A DNA stretch of 38,355 nt from an uncultured Opitutia bacterium (lineage in GTDB: Bacteria; Verrucomicrobiota; Verrucomicrobiia; Opitutales; Opitutaceae). Within the stretch, counting starts at the first letter, position 1. Every line of letters starts with the position of its first letter. Below the pieces are notes generated by a model. That model had not been told where the DNA came from, did no database searches, and saw nothing but the letters and a program-made list of their open reading frames with translations. The position numbers and the translations under genes were made by a program. Positions 7,876 through 16,163 of the stretch are shown here, one piece after another. Where the stretch lies: contig CAIJZY010000020.1 in the NCBI GenBank assembly GCA_903825285.1, forward strand, positions 1 through 38,355, read 5' to 3'.

Positions 7876-8646
7876 CTAGGCCTTCGTCGCGGCGGCGTAG
7901 TTAGCCTCAGCTTGGGCCCAGTTCACCACGTTCCAGAAGGCTGAGATATAATCCGCCCGCCGGTTCTGGTAATGCAGATAGTAAGCATGTTCCCAGACAT
8001 CGAGGCCGAGGACGGGCACGGCGCTGTCGCTAAGCGGCGAATCCTGATTGCCAGTGGAGTGAATGACGAGGGAACCGCCCTTGACGCTGAGCCAGGCCCA
8101 GCCGCTGCCGAAGCGCTTGAGCGCGGCATCGGAGAACTGCCTGGAGAAGGCGTCGACGGAACCAAAGGTGGTGCCGATGGCGGCGGCCAGGGCGCCGCTG
8201 GGAGCGCCTCCGCCCTTGGGGCCGATGACCTGCCAGAAAAGGGAATGATTTGCATGTCCGCCCACATTGTTGCGCAAGGTGGTGCGGATCTTCTCCGGCA
8301 TGGTGCCGAGATTCTTCAGGATCTCCGCGGCGGAAAGCTTCTGCAGGTCGGGATGATCGGCCAGGGCCTTGTTGGCGTTGGTGATGTAGGCCTGGTGATG
8401 CTTGGTGTAGTGAATCTCCATCGTCCGCGCGTCGATGTGCGGCTCCAGCGCGTCAAAGGCGTAGCCGAGCTTCGGCAGGGCGAAGGGCTGGCCGAGGGAT
8501 TCCGGTGTGGCCGCGACCGGCGCGGCATCGGCGGCGAGGGCCTTGGTGGAAATCATGCCCAGTCCCAGCAAAGCGGCCCCGGCGCCCATGGTCTTGAGCG
8601 CCTCACGCCGCGAAACTCCCCTGTCCGATCGGTTCGAAGGGTTCAT
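7876..8646 (-). CDS. Tat-exported Mn/Fe superoxide dismutase
   Basis: The product has 256 residues. An N-terminal twin-arginine signal (VSRREALK, then a hydrophobic segment ending near KALAAD) indicates folded export by Tat. The mature part is a complete Fe/Mn SOD. The metal ligands are His79 (EIHYTKHH), His134 ([10 protein letters not shown]), Asp216 and His220 ([12 protein letters not shown]). Gln201 in NQDSPL is typical of Mn-type or cambialistic enzymes. It converts superoxide to peroxide and oxygen, here outside the cytoplasm. The ATG at 8646 is chosen over a GTG at 8655 because it starts a normal Tat n-region. It lies 37 bp after gatB on the same strand and shares a terminator region with the fur-like gene. 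Confidence 0.93.
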   Translation of the reverse strand: MNPSNRSDRGVSRREALKTMGAGAALLGLGMISTKALAADAAPVAATPESLGQPFALPKLGYAFDALEPHIDARTMEIHYTKHHQAYITNANKALADHPDLQKLSAAEILKNLGTMPEKIRTTLRNNVGGHANHSLFWQVIGPKGGGAPSGALAAAIGTTFGSVDAFSRQFSDAALKRFGSGWAWLSVKGGSLVIHSTGNQDSPLSDSAVPVLGLDVWEHAYYLHYQNRRADYISAFWNVVNWAQAEANYAAATKA

Positions 8647-8683
8647 GACCGCCACCGTAGCGTCGCCCGGCGGCAGCGCAACT

Positions 8684-10156
8684 TCACCGGCCAGTTTGCT
8701 GCCCGGCCAGCAGGCGGCGCAGCGTCGCGTCGACCTGCTTCGGGTCCGCGCGGCCCTTGGCGGCCTTCATCACGGGGCCCTTGAAGGCGTTGATCGCGCT
8801 GTCCTTGCCGGCGAGGAACTCGGCCAGGGCCTTGGCGTTGGCGGCGATCGCGTCGCGGCACCACTGCTCCAGCTCCCCGGCGTCGGTCCGGCCGGCCAGG
8901 CCCTCGCGGGCCGCGATCGCCTGCGGCTTCTCGTGCGTCGAGAACATGCCGGCTGACACGGTGGCGACGGCGTTGCTCAGGATCTGGCCCGAGTCGACCA
9001 GCTGGATGAGCTCGGCCGCGTGCGCGGGCGTGATGACCACGCCCAGGGCGGCCGCCGTGAGGCGCTTCTCGCCGCACTCGCGCAGGAAATAATTCACGAT
9101 CCAGTTGGCGACCGCCTGGGCCTTCTCGCGGCCCGTGAGCTGCACCGTCGCCTCGAAATAATCCGCCAGCTCCCGGTCCCACACCAGCACGGAGGTCAGC
9201 GTGTAGGGCAGCTGGTAGCGGTCCGCGAACCGGCGCTGCTTGTCGAAGGGCAGCTCGGGACACTCGCCGCGCAGGCGGGCCTTCCAGGTCTCGTCCACCT
9301 TGACCGGCATCAGGTCGGGATCGGGGAAGTAGCGGTAGTCATGGGCCATTTCCTTCGACCGGAGCGACTGCGAGGTTCCCGTCTGGCCGTCGTAGTCGCG
9401 CGTCTCCTGCACGAGGGTGCCCCCGCGCTCGAGCACGGCGAGCTGGCGCTTGATCTCGTGCGCGATGCCGTCGCGCACAAAGGAGATGGAGTTGAGGTTC
9501 TTCAGCTCGACCTTGGTGCCGAGCTTCGTCTCGCCGACGGGGCGGATGGAGATGTTGGCGTCGCAGCGCAGCTGGCCCTTCTCCATGTCGCAGTCCGAGA
9601 TGCCGCCGTAGACCATCGTCGCGCGCAGCGAGGTGAGATAGGCGAAGGCCTCCTCGGCGGAGTGCAGCGCGGGCTCGGAGACGATCTCCATCAACGGCGT
9701 GCCGGCGCGGTTGTAGTCCACGAGCGAGTCCGCGGCGAAGTGGTTCAGCTTGCCGACATCCTCCTCGAGGTGGATGCGGGTGAGCGGGATCCGCTGGTGC
9801 TCGCCCATCACGTTGCGCGCGGGGCCGGGCAGCTCGATCTCGACGCTGCCGCCGGCGCAGATCGGCTGGTCGTACTGCGAGATCTGGTAGTTCTTCGGCG
9901 AGTCGGGATAAAAGTAGTTTTTCCGGTCCCACTTGCACACCGGCGCGATCTCGCAGCCGAGGAGGAGCCCGGCCTTGATGACGGCGTCGAGCGCGGCCTT
10001 GTTCATGACGGGCAGCGTGCCCGGCAGCGCCAGCACGACGGGATCGGTCAGGGTGTTGGGCGGCTGGCCGTAGCCGGCCGCCACCCGGGAGAAAACCTTG
10101 GTGCGCGTCCGGATCTGGACGTGGACCTCAAGGCCGATGACCGCTTCGTAGTTCAT
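8684..10156 (-). CDS. gatB: Asp-tRNA(Asn)/Glu-tRNA(Gln) amidotransferase subunit B
   Basis: The product has 490 residues and begins [15 protein letters not shown], the standard GatB start. It contains the kinase-like cradle motifs ([22 protein letters not shown], a [16 protein letters not shown] segment, [15 protein letters not shown]) and a C-terminal GatB/Yqey tail domain that grips the tRNA D-loop. The GatCAB complex converts misacylated Glu-tRNAGln and Asp-tRNAAsn to the correct forms. The ATG at 10156 is chosen. The frame is open upstream to 10228, but that extension is only translated inverted-repeat sequence (LPATRYPLL). Subunit genes gatC and gatA precede it, but gatA and gatB are separated by a repeat element. 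Confidence 0.96.
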   Translation of the reverse strand: MNYEAVIGLEVHVQIRTRTKVFSRVAAGYGQPPNTLTDPVVLALPGTLPVMNKAALDAVIKAGLLLGCEIAPVCKWDRKNYFYPDSPKNYQISQYDQPICAGGSVEIELPGPARNVMGEHQRIPLTRIHLEEDVGKLNHFAADSLVDYNRAGTPLMEIVSEPALHSAEEAFAYLTSLRATMVYGGISDCDMEKGQLRCDANISIRPVGETKLGTKVELKNLNSISFVRDGIAHEIKRQLAVLERGGTLVQETRDYDGQTGTSQSLRSKEMAHDYRYFPDPDLMPVKVDETWKARLRGECPELPFDKQRRFADRYQLPYTLTSVLVWDRELADYFEATVQLTGREKAQAVANWIVNYFLRECGEKRLTAAALGVVITPAHAAELIQLVDSGQILSNAVATVSAGMFSTHEKPQAIAAREGLAGRTDAGELEQWCRDAIAANAKALAEFLAGKDSAINAFKGPVMKAAKGRADPKQVDATLRRLLAGQQTGR

Positions 10157-10170
10157 GATTCCGGGGGAAA

Positions 10171-10319
10171 GTAGCGGGTAGCGGGTAGCGGGTAGCGAGT
10201 AGAAAAGCCCGCGCTGGCAGGGACGCATGCGCCGGATGCTGCCAGGCCGACAACGGGATCGCCGAGGCTTTGCATATTCTGGTTCGGATGCTCGCTCCGC
10301 GCTACCCGCTACTCGCTAC
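10171..10319. repeat. Heptad-arm inverted-repeat element without a gene, gatA/gatB gap
   Basis: The left arm (10171-10202) is GTAGCGG three times, GTAGCGA once, then GTAG. The right arm (10288-10319), read on the minus strand, is four 7-mers of the same family ending in GCAT (N = A, G, C, A). This is the same as both arms of the 1816-1987 element except for one base. The 85-bp interior holds a further imperfect palindrome (CTGGCAG..CTGCCAG, about 10213-10245) and no gene. The element starts 1 bp after the gatA stop and ends 14 bp before the gatB ATG, so it replaces the whole gap inside an operon. Confidence 0.82.
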
Positions 10320-10320
10320 C

Positions 10321-11787
10321 TCAATCCAGCGCCGGCCGGCGCAGGACCCAGTCGTGGCCCCGCTCGTAGGCCTGGGCGATGGCGAGGAGGTTGGCTTCCT
10401 GGAACGGCTGACCGATCAGCTGCAAGCCGATCGGCAGGCCGCCAGGGGTGAAACCGCAGGGCACGCTCACGGCGGGCAGGCCGGCGAGGTTCACACCGAT
10501 GGTGTAAATGTCGCAGAGGTAGAGCGCGAGCGGGTCGGACTTCTCCCCGAGCTTGAAGGCAGGCACGGGCGACGTCGGCGTCAGGAGCGCGTCCACCTCG
10601 CGGTAGGCGTTGAGGAAATCCTGGCGGATCAGCGTCCGCACCTTCTGCGCCCGGAGGTAGTACGCGTCGTAGTAGCCGCTGGAGAGCACGTAGGTGCCGA
10701 GGATGATGCGGCGCTTGACCTCCGCGCCGAAGCCCTCGGCCCGGGACTTGAAATACAGGTCCACGGCGTCCGTGGCGAATTTCGAACGGTGGCCGTAGCG
10801 CACGCCGTCGAACCGGGCGAGGTTCGACGAGGCCTCGGCCGTCGCGATGATGTAGTACGTGTCGAGGCAGTAGGGCGTGTGGGGCAGCGAGACGGGTTTG
10901 ATCTCGCAGCCCTGGGCGCGATAGTAGGCGATCGCCTGCTCCACCGCGGCGCCAACGGCGGGATCGAGGCCCTCGCCGAAATACTCCTTCGGGATGCCGA
11001 GGCGCCATGGGCCGGTGCGCCGCTTCAGCTCGGCGCGGTAGTCGGGGACCTCGGCGTGGAAGGACGTGGAGTCGAGCGGGTCGTGTCCGGCGATGGCGCC
11101 GAGGACGGTCGCGGCATCCTCCACCGTGCGCGCGAACGGGCCGATCTGATCGAGCGAGGAGGCGAAGGCGATCAGGCCGTAGCGCGAGACGAGTCCGTAG
11201 GTCGGCTTGAGTCCGACCACGCCGCAGAGCGCCGCGGGCTGGCGGATCGAGCCGCCGGTGTCCGAGCCGAGCGTCGCGCAGGCCTCGCCCGCCGCGAGCG
11301 CCGCCGCGCTGCCGCCCGAGGAGCCGCCGGGCACGCGGGCCAGGTCCCAGGGATTGGCCGTCGGGCCGAAGGCGGAGTTCTCCGTCGAGGAGCCCATGGC
11401 AAACTCGTCACAGTTCAGCCGGCCCCACAGCACCGCCCCGGCCTCCTTGAGCCGGGCCGTCACGGTCGCATCATAGGGCGAGACAAAGTTCGCGAGCATC
11501 CGGCTCGACGCCGTCAGCGGCTGGCCCGCGGCGGCGATCACGTCCTTGAGGCCGACCGGGATGCCGTCGAGCGGCCCCCGCGCCTGGCCCGCGGCCCGGC
11601 GGGCGTCCGAGGCGGCGGCCGCGGCCAGCGCCCCAGACTCGTCGCGGGAATTGAAGGCATGGACGCGGCCCTCGACCGCCTGCGTGCGGGCGATGACGGC
11701 CTGCGCGAGCTCCACGGCGGAAATCGCCTTCGCCTCGAGGAGGGCGCCGAGCTCGGCGATCGACTTCAGGCTGATGGGGTCGGCCAT
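10321..11787 (-). CDS. gatA: Asp-tRNA(Asn)/Glu-tRNA(Gln) amidotransferase subunit A
   Basis: The product has 488 residues and is the glutaminase/amidase subunit of GatCAB. The amidase-signature triad is visible: Lys81 in VGLKDVI, cis-Ser156 in [12 protein letters not shown] and nucleophile Ser180 in [12 protein letters not shown]. Ser-Ser-Lys spacing equals that of characterised GatA (offset of two from the S. aureus numbering). It releases ammonia from glutamine and channels it to GatB. The ATG at 11787 lies 7 bp after the gatC stop. Its TGA (10323-10321) abuts an inverted-repeat element that separates it from gatB. Confidence 0.97.
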   Translation of the reverse strand: MADPISLKSIAELGALLEAKAISAVELAQAVIARTQAVEGRVHAFNSRDESGALAAAAASDARRAAGQARGPLDGIPVGLKDVIAAAGQPLTASSRMLANFVSPYDATVTARLKEAGAVLWGRLNCDEFAMGSSTENSAFGPTANPWDLARVPGGSSGGSAAALAAGEACATLGSDTGGSIRQPAALCGVVGLKPTYGLVSRYGLIAFASSLDQIGPFARTVEDAATVLGAIAGHDPLDSTSFHAEVPDYRAELKRRTGPWRLGIPKEYFGEGLDPAVGAAVEQAIAYYRAQGCEIKPVSLPHTPYCLDTYYIIATAEASSNLARFDGVRYGHRSKFATDAVDLYFKSRAEGFGAEVKRRIILGTYVLSSGYYDAYYLRAQKVRTLIRQDFLNAYREVDALLTPTSPVPAFKLGEKSDPLALYLCDIYTIGVNLAGLPAVSVPCGFTPGGLPIGLQLIGQPFQEANLLAIAQAYERGHDWVLRRPALD

Positions 11788-11794
11788 GTCCGCG

Positions 11795-12085
11795 TCACTC
11801 CACGACCTTGGGCACGACGACCATGTGATCCCGCTGGGCGGGGGCGTTGCGCAGGGCGGCCTCGGCCGTCAGGCCCGGCCGGGGCGTGTCCTCGGCCCAG
11901 ACATTCACGAGGGGAAAGGCGTGCGCGGTGGGCTCCACGCCGGTGACGTCCACCTTGCCGAGCTGCTCGATGTGATGGAGCACGTCGCCCAGCTGCTGGG
12001 CGTAGCGCGCCTTCTCCTCCGGGGAGAGGGCGAGCCGGGCCAGGTGGGCCACGTGGTCGATGTTGAGCTGCGGGGCGGAGGCCAT
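11795..12085 (-). CDS. gatC: Asp-tRNA(Asn)/Glu-tRNA(Gln) amidotransferase subunit C
   Basis: This 96-residue small subunit wraps around GatA and holds the GatA-GatB interface. The sequence has [17 protein letters not shown] at the N-terminus and a [19 protein letters not shown] tail. Both are diagnostic, in particular the R-x-D-x-V..P.V end. The ATG at 12085 is chosen because the conserved helix begins 8 residues later; a longer frame to 12151 overlaps pheT. Only 1 bp separates it from the pheT stop, so translation coupling with pheT is likely. Confidence 0.95.
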   Translation of the reverse strand: MASAPQLNIDHVAHLARLALSPEEKARYAQQLGDVLHHIEQLGKVDVTGVEPTAHAFPLVNVWAEDTPRPGLTAEAALRNAPAQRDHMVVVPKVVE

Positions 12086-12086
12086 G

Positions 12087-14543
12087 CTATTTCCGGATCT
12101 GCCAGCTGGTCGAGCGCGTGACCTCGTCCTGGATTTTCTGCAGGACGGCATTCACCTCGTCGTCGACGAGGGTTCGCTCCGGCGAGCGGAACACGAGCGA
12201 GAAGGCCAGGCTCTTCCTGCCCTCGGGGAGGCCGGTCCCCTGATAGACGTCGAACACCTCCACCGCCTCGAGGGTGAAGGCCGTGCCGACGGCGGCGCGC
12301 GCGGTCTGGGCGAGCGTCCGGCGCACGTCCTCGGCCCGCACGCCGGCGTCGACGACCAGGGCGAGGTCGCGCAGCGCGGCCGGCAGCAGGCTGAAGTCGG
12401 CGTAGCGGCGCCGCGACTCGGCGGATGCGAGTTTCTCCGGCAGGATGGAGACGATGCCGGCGTAGACCTTGCCCTCGACGCCGAGCGCCTTGACCATGGC
12501 GAGGTTGAGCAGGCCGAACCGCACGGCCCAGCCCTGCGCCATCTCGCCGGCGGCGGCGGAGTGCCCCTCCTGCCAGCCGTAATAGGGTCCCTCGATCGGC
12601 ACGAGGGGCTGGCGCGCGAGGTCGACCCCGGCCGCGGCCGCCAACGCGGACGCGTGCTGCTTGGCGGTGTAGAAATCAGCCGGTGCGCACGGCAGCCAGG
12701 TCCGCGCGCCGAGCGGCTCGGCGATGACGAAGCCGACGGCGGCGCACTCGTAGTTCTGGCCGTTGCGCTCGATGAACACGCGGCCCGTCTCGCAGAGCCG
12801 CGAGGCCGGGACGCCGCGGGACTGGTTCAGCCGCAGCGTCTCCAGCAGGCCCATGATCAGCGTGGGGCGAAGGTGGGACTGGTCGTCGACAAACGGGTTG
12901 GCCAGCGCGAGCTCGACGGCCGCGGTCTGGGAGACCCACGTGCTGATCTCCTTCGCGGAGCGCAGCGTGTAGTTCACGCACTCGTGGAAATCGTGGCCGA
13001 CCAGGTAGTCCGTCACGCGGCGGTTGAAGCGCACGACCGGGTCGTCGTCGCCGAGCAGCCCGGGCGAGTTCACCTGGGCGGGCGGGATCTTGTCCGTGCC
13101 ATGCAGCCGCAGCACCTCCTCCACGAGGTCGATCGGCCGGTCGAGGTCGTCGCGCCAGCTCGGGATGCCCACCGTCCAGGCCGGGCCGCGGGCGGGCGTC
13201 GGCTCCTCGCGGGTGACGTTGAGCTCGAGCGCCTCGAACGCGGCGCGCATCTCGGGCGCGGGAATGTCGAAGCCCAGCTTCTCGCAGATGTAGTCGTGCG
13301 TGACGACGATCTCGCGCTGCCATGGCACGTCGCTGCCGACGCGGTAGGCGGGGCCGACGGCCTGGCCGCCGGCGGTCTCGATGATGAGATCAATGGCCCG
13401 GTAGGCGGCTTCCAGAGCCCCGTGCGGGTCCACGCCGCGCTCGTAGCGGTGGCAGGAGTCCGACGTCAGGCCCAGCCGGCGGGAGGTCCAGCGGATCGAC
13501 TGGCGCTTGAAGATGGCGCACTCGAGCACGAGGTCGGTGGTGTCCGGGCTGACGCCGGAGTTCTCCCCGCCCATGATGCCCGCGATGACGACCGGCTGGT
13601 GGGCGTCGGCGATGACCAGCATCCGGCTGGAGAGCGTCCGCTCCTTGCCGTCGAGGGTGACGAGCTTCTCCCCGTCGGTGGCGCGGCGGACGACGATCTG
13701 GTTGCCGCCGAGCTTGCGCGCGTCGAACGCGTGCAGCGGCTGGCCGGTCTCGAGCATCACGTAGTTGCCGACGTCGACCACGTTGTTGATCGGGCGCAGG
13801 CCGACGGCGGTGAGCCGCTGCTGCATCCACGCGGGGCTCGGGCCGATCTTCACGCCCTGGATGACATGCGCGGTGTAGAGCGGGCAGTCCTCGGCCGAGA
13901 GGACCGAGACGCCGCGCAGCAGCTCGGGTTGGCCGGGGCCGTCGAGCTCCCCGCGGAAGCGCTCCTGCGGGTAGGTCAGCGGCAGGCGGAACCAGGCGGC
14001 GAGCTCGCGCGCGATGCCGAGGTGCGAGAGGCAGTCGGGGCGGTTGGGGGTGATCTCGATGTCGAACACCACGTCGCCGGGCGGCAGCACCGCGTTGATG
14101 GGCGTGCCGAGTGCGGGCCGGTCGGTGAGGATGAGCAGGCCGCTGGCGTCCTCGGCGACGCCGAGTTCCTTGGCCGAGCACATCATGCCGTCGGAGGCCT
14201 GGCCGCGGATCTTGGACTGCTTGATCACGAAGTCGCCCGGGAGCACGGCGCCGACCAGCGCGACGGGCACGCGGTCGCCGACCTGGTAGTTCTGGGCGCC
14301 GCAGACGATCGTCTTCACGCCGCCGGCCGGGCCGACGTCCACCTGGCAGACCGAGAGCTTGTCGGCGTTGGGGTGCTTGTCGCGCACGAGGACCTCGCCG
14401 ACGACGACGGAGCTGAGCGGCGGGGCGCCGGTGCGGAGCACCTGCTCGACCTCGAAGCCGAGGAAGGTGATGGCGCGGCTCAGCTCGTCGACCGAGGCGT
14501 CGAGCGGGACGTAGTCTTTCAGCCAGTTAAGGGAAATTTTCAC
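12087..14543 (-). CDS. pheT: Phenylalanyl-tRNA synthetase beta subunit
   Basis: The product has 818 residues. Domains in order are an N-terminal B1 segment (KISLNWLKDYV), a tRNA-binding EMAP-like domain (VVGEVLVRDKHPNADKLSVCQVDVG), the B3/B4 editing domain (PNRPDCLSHLGIARELA, then INNVVDVGNYVMLETGQPLHAFDA), B5, the catalytic-like core (ERGVDP..) and a C-terminal ferredoxin-fold anticodon-binding domain. The start is a GTG at 14543 (VKISLNW), matching the family N-terminus. Its ribosome-binding region is occupied by the arm of an inverted-repeat element that ends only 4 bp upstream, and no Shine-Dalgarno sequence is present. The frame also runs open through that arm to 14633, which would give a false N-terminal extension. 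The gatC gene follows after 1 bp. Confidence 0.96.
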   Translation of the reverse strand: MKISLNWLKDYVPLDASVDELSRAITFLGFEVEQVLRTGAPPLSSVVVGEVLVRDKHPNADKLSVCQVDVGPAGGVKTIVCGAQNYQVGDRVPVALVGAVLPGDFVIKQSKIRGQASDGMMCSAKELGVAEDASGLLILTDRPALGTPINAVLPPGDVVFDIEITPNRPDCLSHLGIARELAAWFRLPLTYPQERFRGELDGPGQPELLRGVSVLSAEDCPLYTAHVIQGVKIGPSPAWMQQRLTAVGLRPINNVVDVGNYVMLETGQPLHAFDARKLGGNQIVVRRATDGEKLVTLDGKERTLSSRMLVIADAHQPVVIAGIMGGENSGVSPDTTDLVLECAIFKRQSIRWTSRRLGLTSDSCHRYERGVDPHGALEAAYRAIDLIIETAGGQAVGPAYRVGSDVPWQREIVVTHDYICEKLGFDIPAPEMRAAFEALELNVTREEPTPARGPAWTVGIPSWRDDLDRPIDLVEEVLRLHGTDKIPPAQVNSPGLLGDDDPVVRFNRRVTDYLVGHDFHECVNYTLRSAKEISTWVSQTAAVELALANPFVDDQSHLRPTLIMGLLETLRLNQSRGVPASRLCETGRVFIERNGQNYECAAVGFVIAEPLGARTWLPCAPADFYTAKQHASALAAAAGVDLARQPLVPIEGPYYGWQEGHSAAAGEMAQGWAVRFGLLNLAMVKALGVEGKVYAGIVSILPEKLASAESRRRYADFSLLPAALRDLALVVDAGVRAEDVRRTLAQTARAAVGTAFTLEAVEVFDVYQGTGLPEGRKSLAFSLVFRSPERTLVDDEVNAVLQKIQDEVTRSTSWQIRK

Positions 14544-14547
14544 AGGA

Positions 14548-14973
14548 GTAGCGGGTAGCGAGTAGCGGGTGGCGCGTAGGACCTCAGTTGCGTTCGAGGC
14601 CGTTGATGTAGCCCTGAAGGAGGCGGGAGACATCCTCGAGTTCCGATTGCAGCGGAGCCGTGGGGACGTAGCCCAGATCCTGCGCCAGGATCAGCTGGTA
14701 GAGACATTCGTCGGCCGGGCCTTGGGCAATGTTGTAGAAGCGGATCTTGTCAGGCTTCGTGCGCTTCCGGAATCCCTCGACGAAATTAGCGGGGATGCTG
14801 GCGCCGGCGCGACGCAGCTGGGAGGTGAGCGCGAACAGCTCATGCTTCGGGAATCTTTCGGTGACCCGATAAACCGCGAGCGTGAAGGCGTGGGCTCGTT
14901 GCCACACGATCACGTCGCGGAAGGATTGTGATTTGTTGATCATGCTCACTACTCGCTACGCGCTACACGCTAC
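14548..14973 (-). mobile_element. IVS-like element: four-helix-bundle gene between heptad-repeat inverted arms
   Basis: The left arm (14548-14579) is a run of GTAGCGN 7-mers (N = G, A, G, then GTGGCGC) ending in GTAG. The right arm (14942-14973), read on the minus strand, is GTAGCGT, GTAGCGC, GTAGCGA, GTAGTGA, then GCAT. The arms can pair over about 29 bp, with most mismatches at the variable seventh base. The enclosed gene begins with an ATG that shares its first two bases with the GCAT end of the right arm and stops 4 bp from the left arm. The unit lies between the pheS stop and the pheT start and fills that gap. I infer a mobile element related to 23S rRNA intervening sequences; how it moves is unknown. 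Confidence 0.78.
14584..14943 (-). CDS. Four-helix-bundle protein of the S23/IVP (23S rRNA intervening-sequence) family
   Basis: The product has 119 residues. The start INKSQSFRDVIVWQRAHAFTLAVY and the central LTSQLRRAGASIPANFVEGFRKRT segment match the TIGR02436-type four-helix-bundle family. The end (ECLYQLILAQDLGYV..LLQGYI) also matches. Members are encoded by intervening sequences in 23S rRNA genes of Leptospira and Coxiella. They also resemble the Avd accessory protein of diversity-generating retroelements, a positively charged pentameric barrel. The molecular function is not settled; nucleic-acid binding is likely. The ATG at 14943 is preferred over an in-frame GTG at 14949. No reverse transcriptase or 23S rRNA is nearby. 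It is same-strand between pheS and pheT, so it is probably transcribed with them. Confidence 0.9.
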   Translation of the reverse strand: MINKSQSFRDVIVWQRAHAFTLAVYRVTERFPKHELFALTSQLRRAGASIPANFVEGFRKRTKPDKIRFYNIAQGPADECLYQLILAQDLGYVPTAPLQSELEDVSRLLQGYINGLERN

Positions 14974-14984
14974 TCGGCAATGCC

Positions 14985-16028
14985 TCACGCGAACTGTTGC
15001 AGGAAACGCAGGTCGTTCTGGTAGAAGTAGCGGATGTCATCGATGCCGTAGAGGAGCATCGCGAGCCGCTCGAGGCCCATGCCGAAGGCGTAGCCGCTCC
15101 AGATCTCGGGATCGTAGCCGACGCCGGCGAACACCTGGGGATCGACCATGCCGCAGCCGCCGATCTCGATCCATTCCTTCTTCACCTTGGGCAGGTGCCG
15201 CGCGCTGAGGTCCACCTCGAAGCTCGGCTCGGTGTAGCCGAAGTAGTGCGGGCGGAAGCGGGTCTTGGTGTCCGGCCCGAGGAGCGACGCGAAGATGTAG
15301 TCGAGGAGGGCCTTGAGGTCGCGGACCGTGACGTTCTTGTCCACGTAGAGGCACTCCAGCTGGTGGAAGTTCGCCGAGTGGGTGGCGTCGGTCGTGTCGC
15401 GGCGGTAGGTGCGGCCCGGGGAGACGATCCGGATCGGCGGCGCGCCCTTGAGCATGGTGCGGATCTGCACCGAGGACGTGTGCGTGCGCAGCAGGTATTT
15501 TTCGCCGGGGGTCTTCCTCGAGACGTTGCCGAAATGCGCGGTGTCGGGGAAATAGAACGTGTCCTGGGTGTCGCGCGCCGGGTGGTCGGCCGGCGTGTTG
15601 AGGGCGTCGAAGCAATAGTACTCCGTCTCGACCTCGGGACCGTCGGCCACGGTGAAGCCGACCTTGCGGAGGATGCGGCACATCTCCTCGCGGACGAGGG
15701 TGAGCGGGTGGTAGGTGCCGGGGCCGCCGCCGGGGGCGGGCAGCGTGGGGTCGACGGCGGGCCCGAGCTGGGCCTGCAGCTCGCCGGCCTCGATCCGGCG
15801 GAGGGCGGCGTCGAGCAGGTCCTGGATGCGGGCCTTGGTCTCGTTGATGAGCTTGCCCATGGCGGGCCGCTGCTCCTTCGGCACGGTGCCCATCTGCTTC
15901 ATCAGGGCGGTGAGTTCGCCGTTGGGGCCGACGAGCCGGGCCTTGGCCGCCTCGAACTCCGGGCGGTTGGGCAGCGCGGCGAGGTCGGTCTGGGCCTTGG
16001 CAACGAGCGCGGTGAGGGTGGCTTGCAT
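14985..16028 (-). CDS. pheS: Phenylalanyl-tRNA synthetase alpha subunit
   Basis: This 347-residue catalytic subunit has an N-terminal coiled-coil that contacts tRNA (about 1-90). A class II aminoacyl-tRNA synthetase core follows, with FNALNTPADHPAR-like segments (DALNTPADHPARDTQDTFYF), LLRTHTSSVQIR (motif 2 region), GRTYRRD, HQLECLYVDKNVT and the motif 3 GMGLERLAMLLYGIDDIR. With PheT it forms an alpha2-beta2 enzyme that charges tRNA-Phe. The start is an ATG at 16028, downstream of a terminator that isolates it from rplT, so pheS likely has its own promoter within about 40 bp. The pheT gene is 442 bp downstream because of the inserted element. Confidence 0.97.
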   Translation of the reverse strand: MQATLTALVAKAQTDLAALPNRPEFEAAKARLVGPNGELTALMKQMGTVPKEQRPAMGKLINETKARIQDLLDAALRRIEAGELQAQLGPAVDPTLPAPGGGPGTYHPLTLVREEMCRILRKVGFTVADGPEVETEYYCFDALNTPADHPARDTQDTFYFPDTAHFGNVSRKTPGEKYLLRTHTSSVQIRTMLKGAPPIRIVSPGRTYRRDTTDATHSANFHQLECLYVDKNVTVRDLKALLDYIFASLLGPDTKTRFRPHYFGYTEPSFEVDLSARHLPKVKKEWIEIGGCGMVDPQVFAGVGYDPEIWSGYAFGMGLERLAMLLYGIDDIRYFYQNDLRFLQQFA

Positions 16029-16067
16029 GGCGGATGGCGGAAGCTAACCAGAGCGAAGGGGGCGAGG

Positions 16068-16111
16068 CGAAGAAAAACAAAGAGGACGGAACCTCGGGTG
16101 AGGCCCGTCCT
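16068..16111 (-). terminator. Terminator downstream of rplT, upstream of pheS
   Basis: A hairpin pairs AGGACGG (16083-16089) with CCGTCCT (16105-16111) and CCTC (16092-16095) with GAGG (16100-16103). On the minus strand it is followed by a T-rich stretch (TTTGTTTTTCTT). It lies 53 bp after the rplT stop. An attenuator for pheST cannot be excluded, since it also sits in the pheS leader. Confidence 0.75.
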
Positions 16112-16163
16112 CCAGGGAGACAGACAGGGAGGCGAGCCTGGCCCGGCTCGCGTTTGTCAGAGT

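Noticed and set aside
10171-10202. Short tandem GTAGCGG run considered as a CRISPR or microsatellite
   Set aside because: There are no spacers, and the run is one arm of an inverted pair shared with other loci.
12060-14558. 832-codon plus-strand open frame opposite pheT
   Set aside because: It is the complement of pheT. Its translation is low-complexity (runs of A, G, R, D, V) with no domain, as expected for antisense of GC-rich codons.
14584-14943. Avd accessory gene of a diversity-generating retroelement
   Set aside because: There is no reverse transcriptase, template repeat or variable repeat nearby; the inverted arms fit an intervening-sequence type element better.
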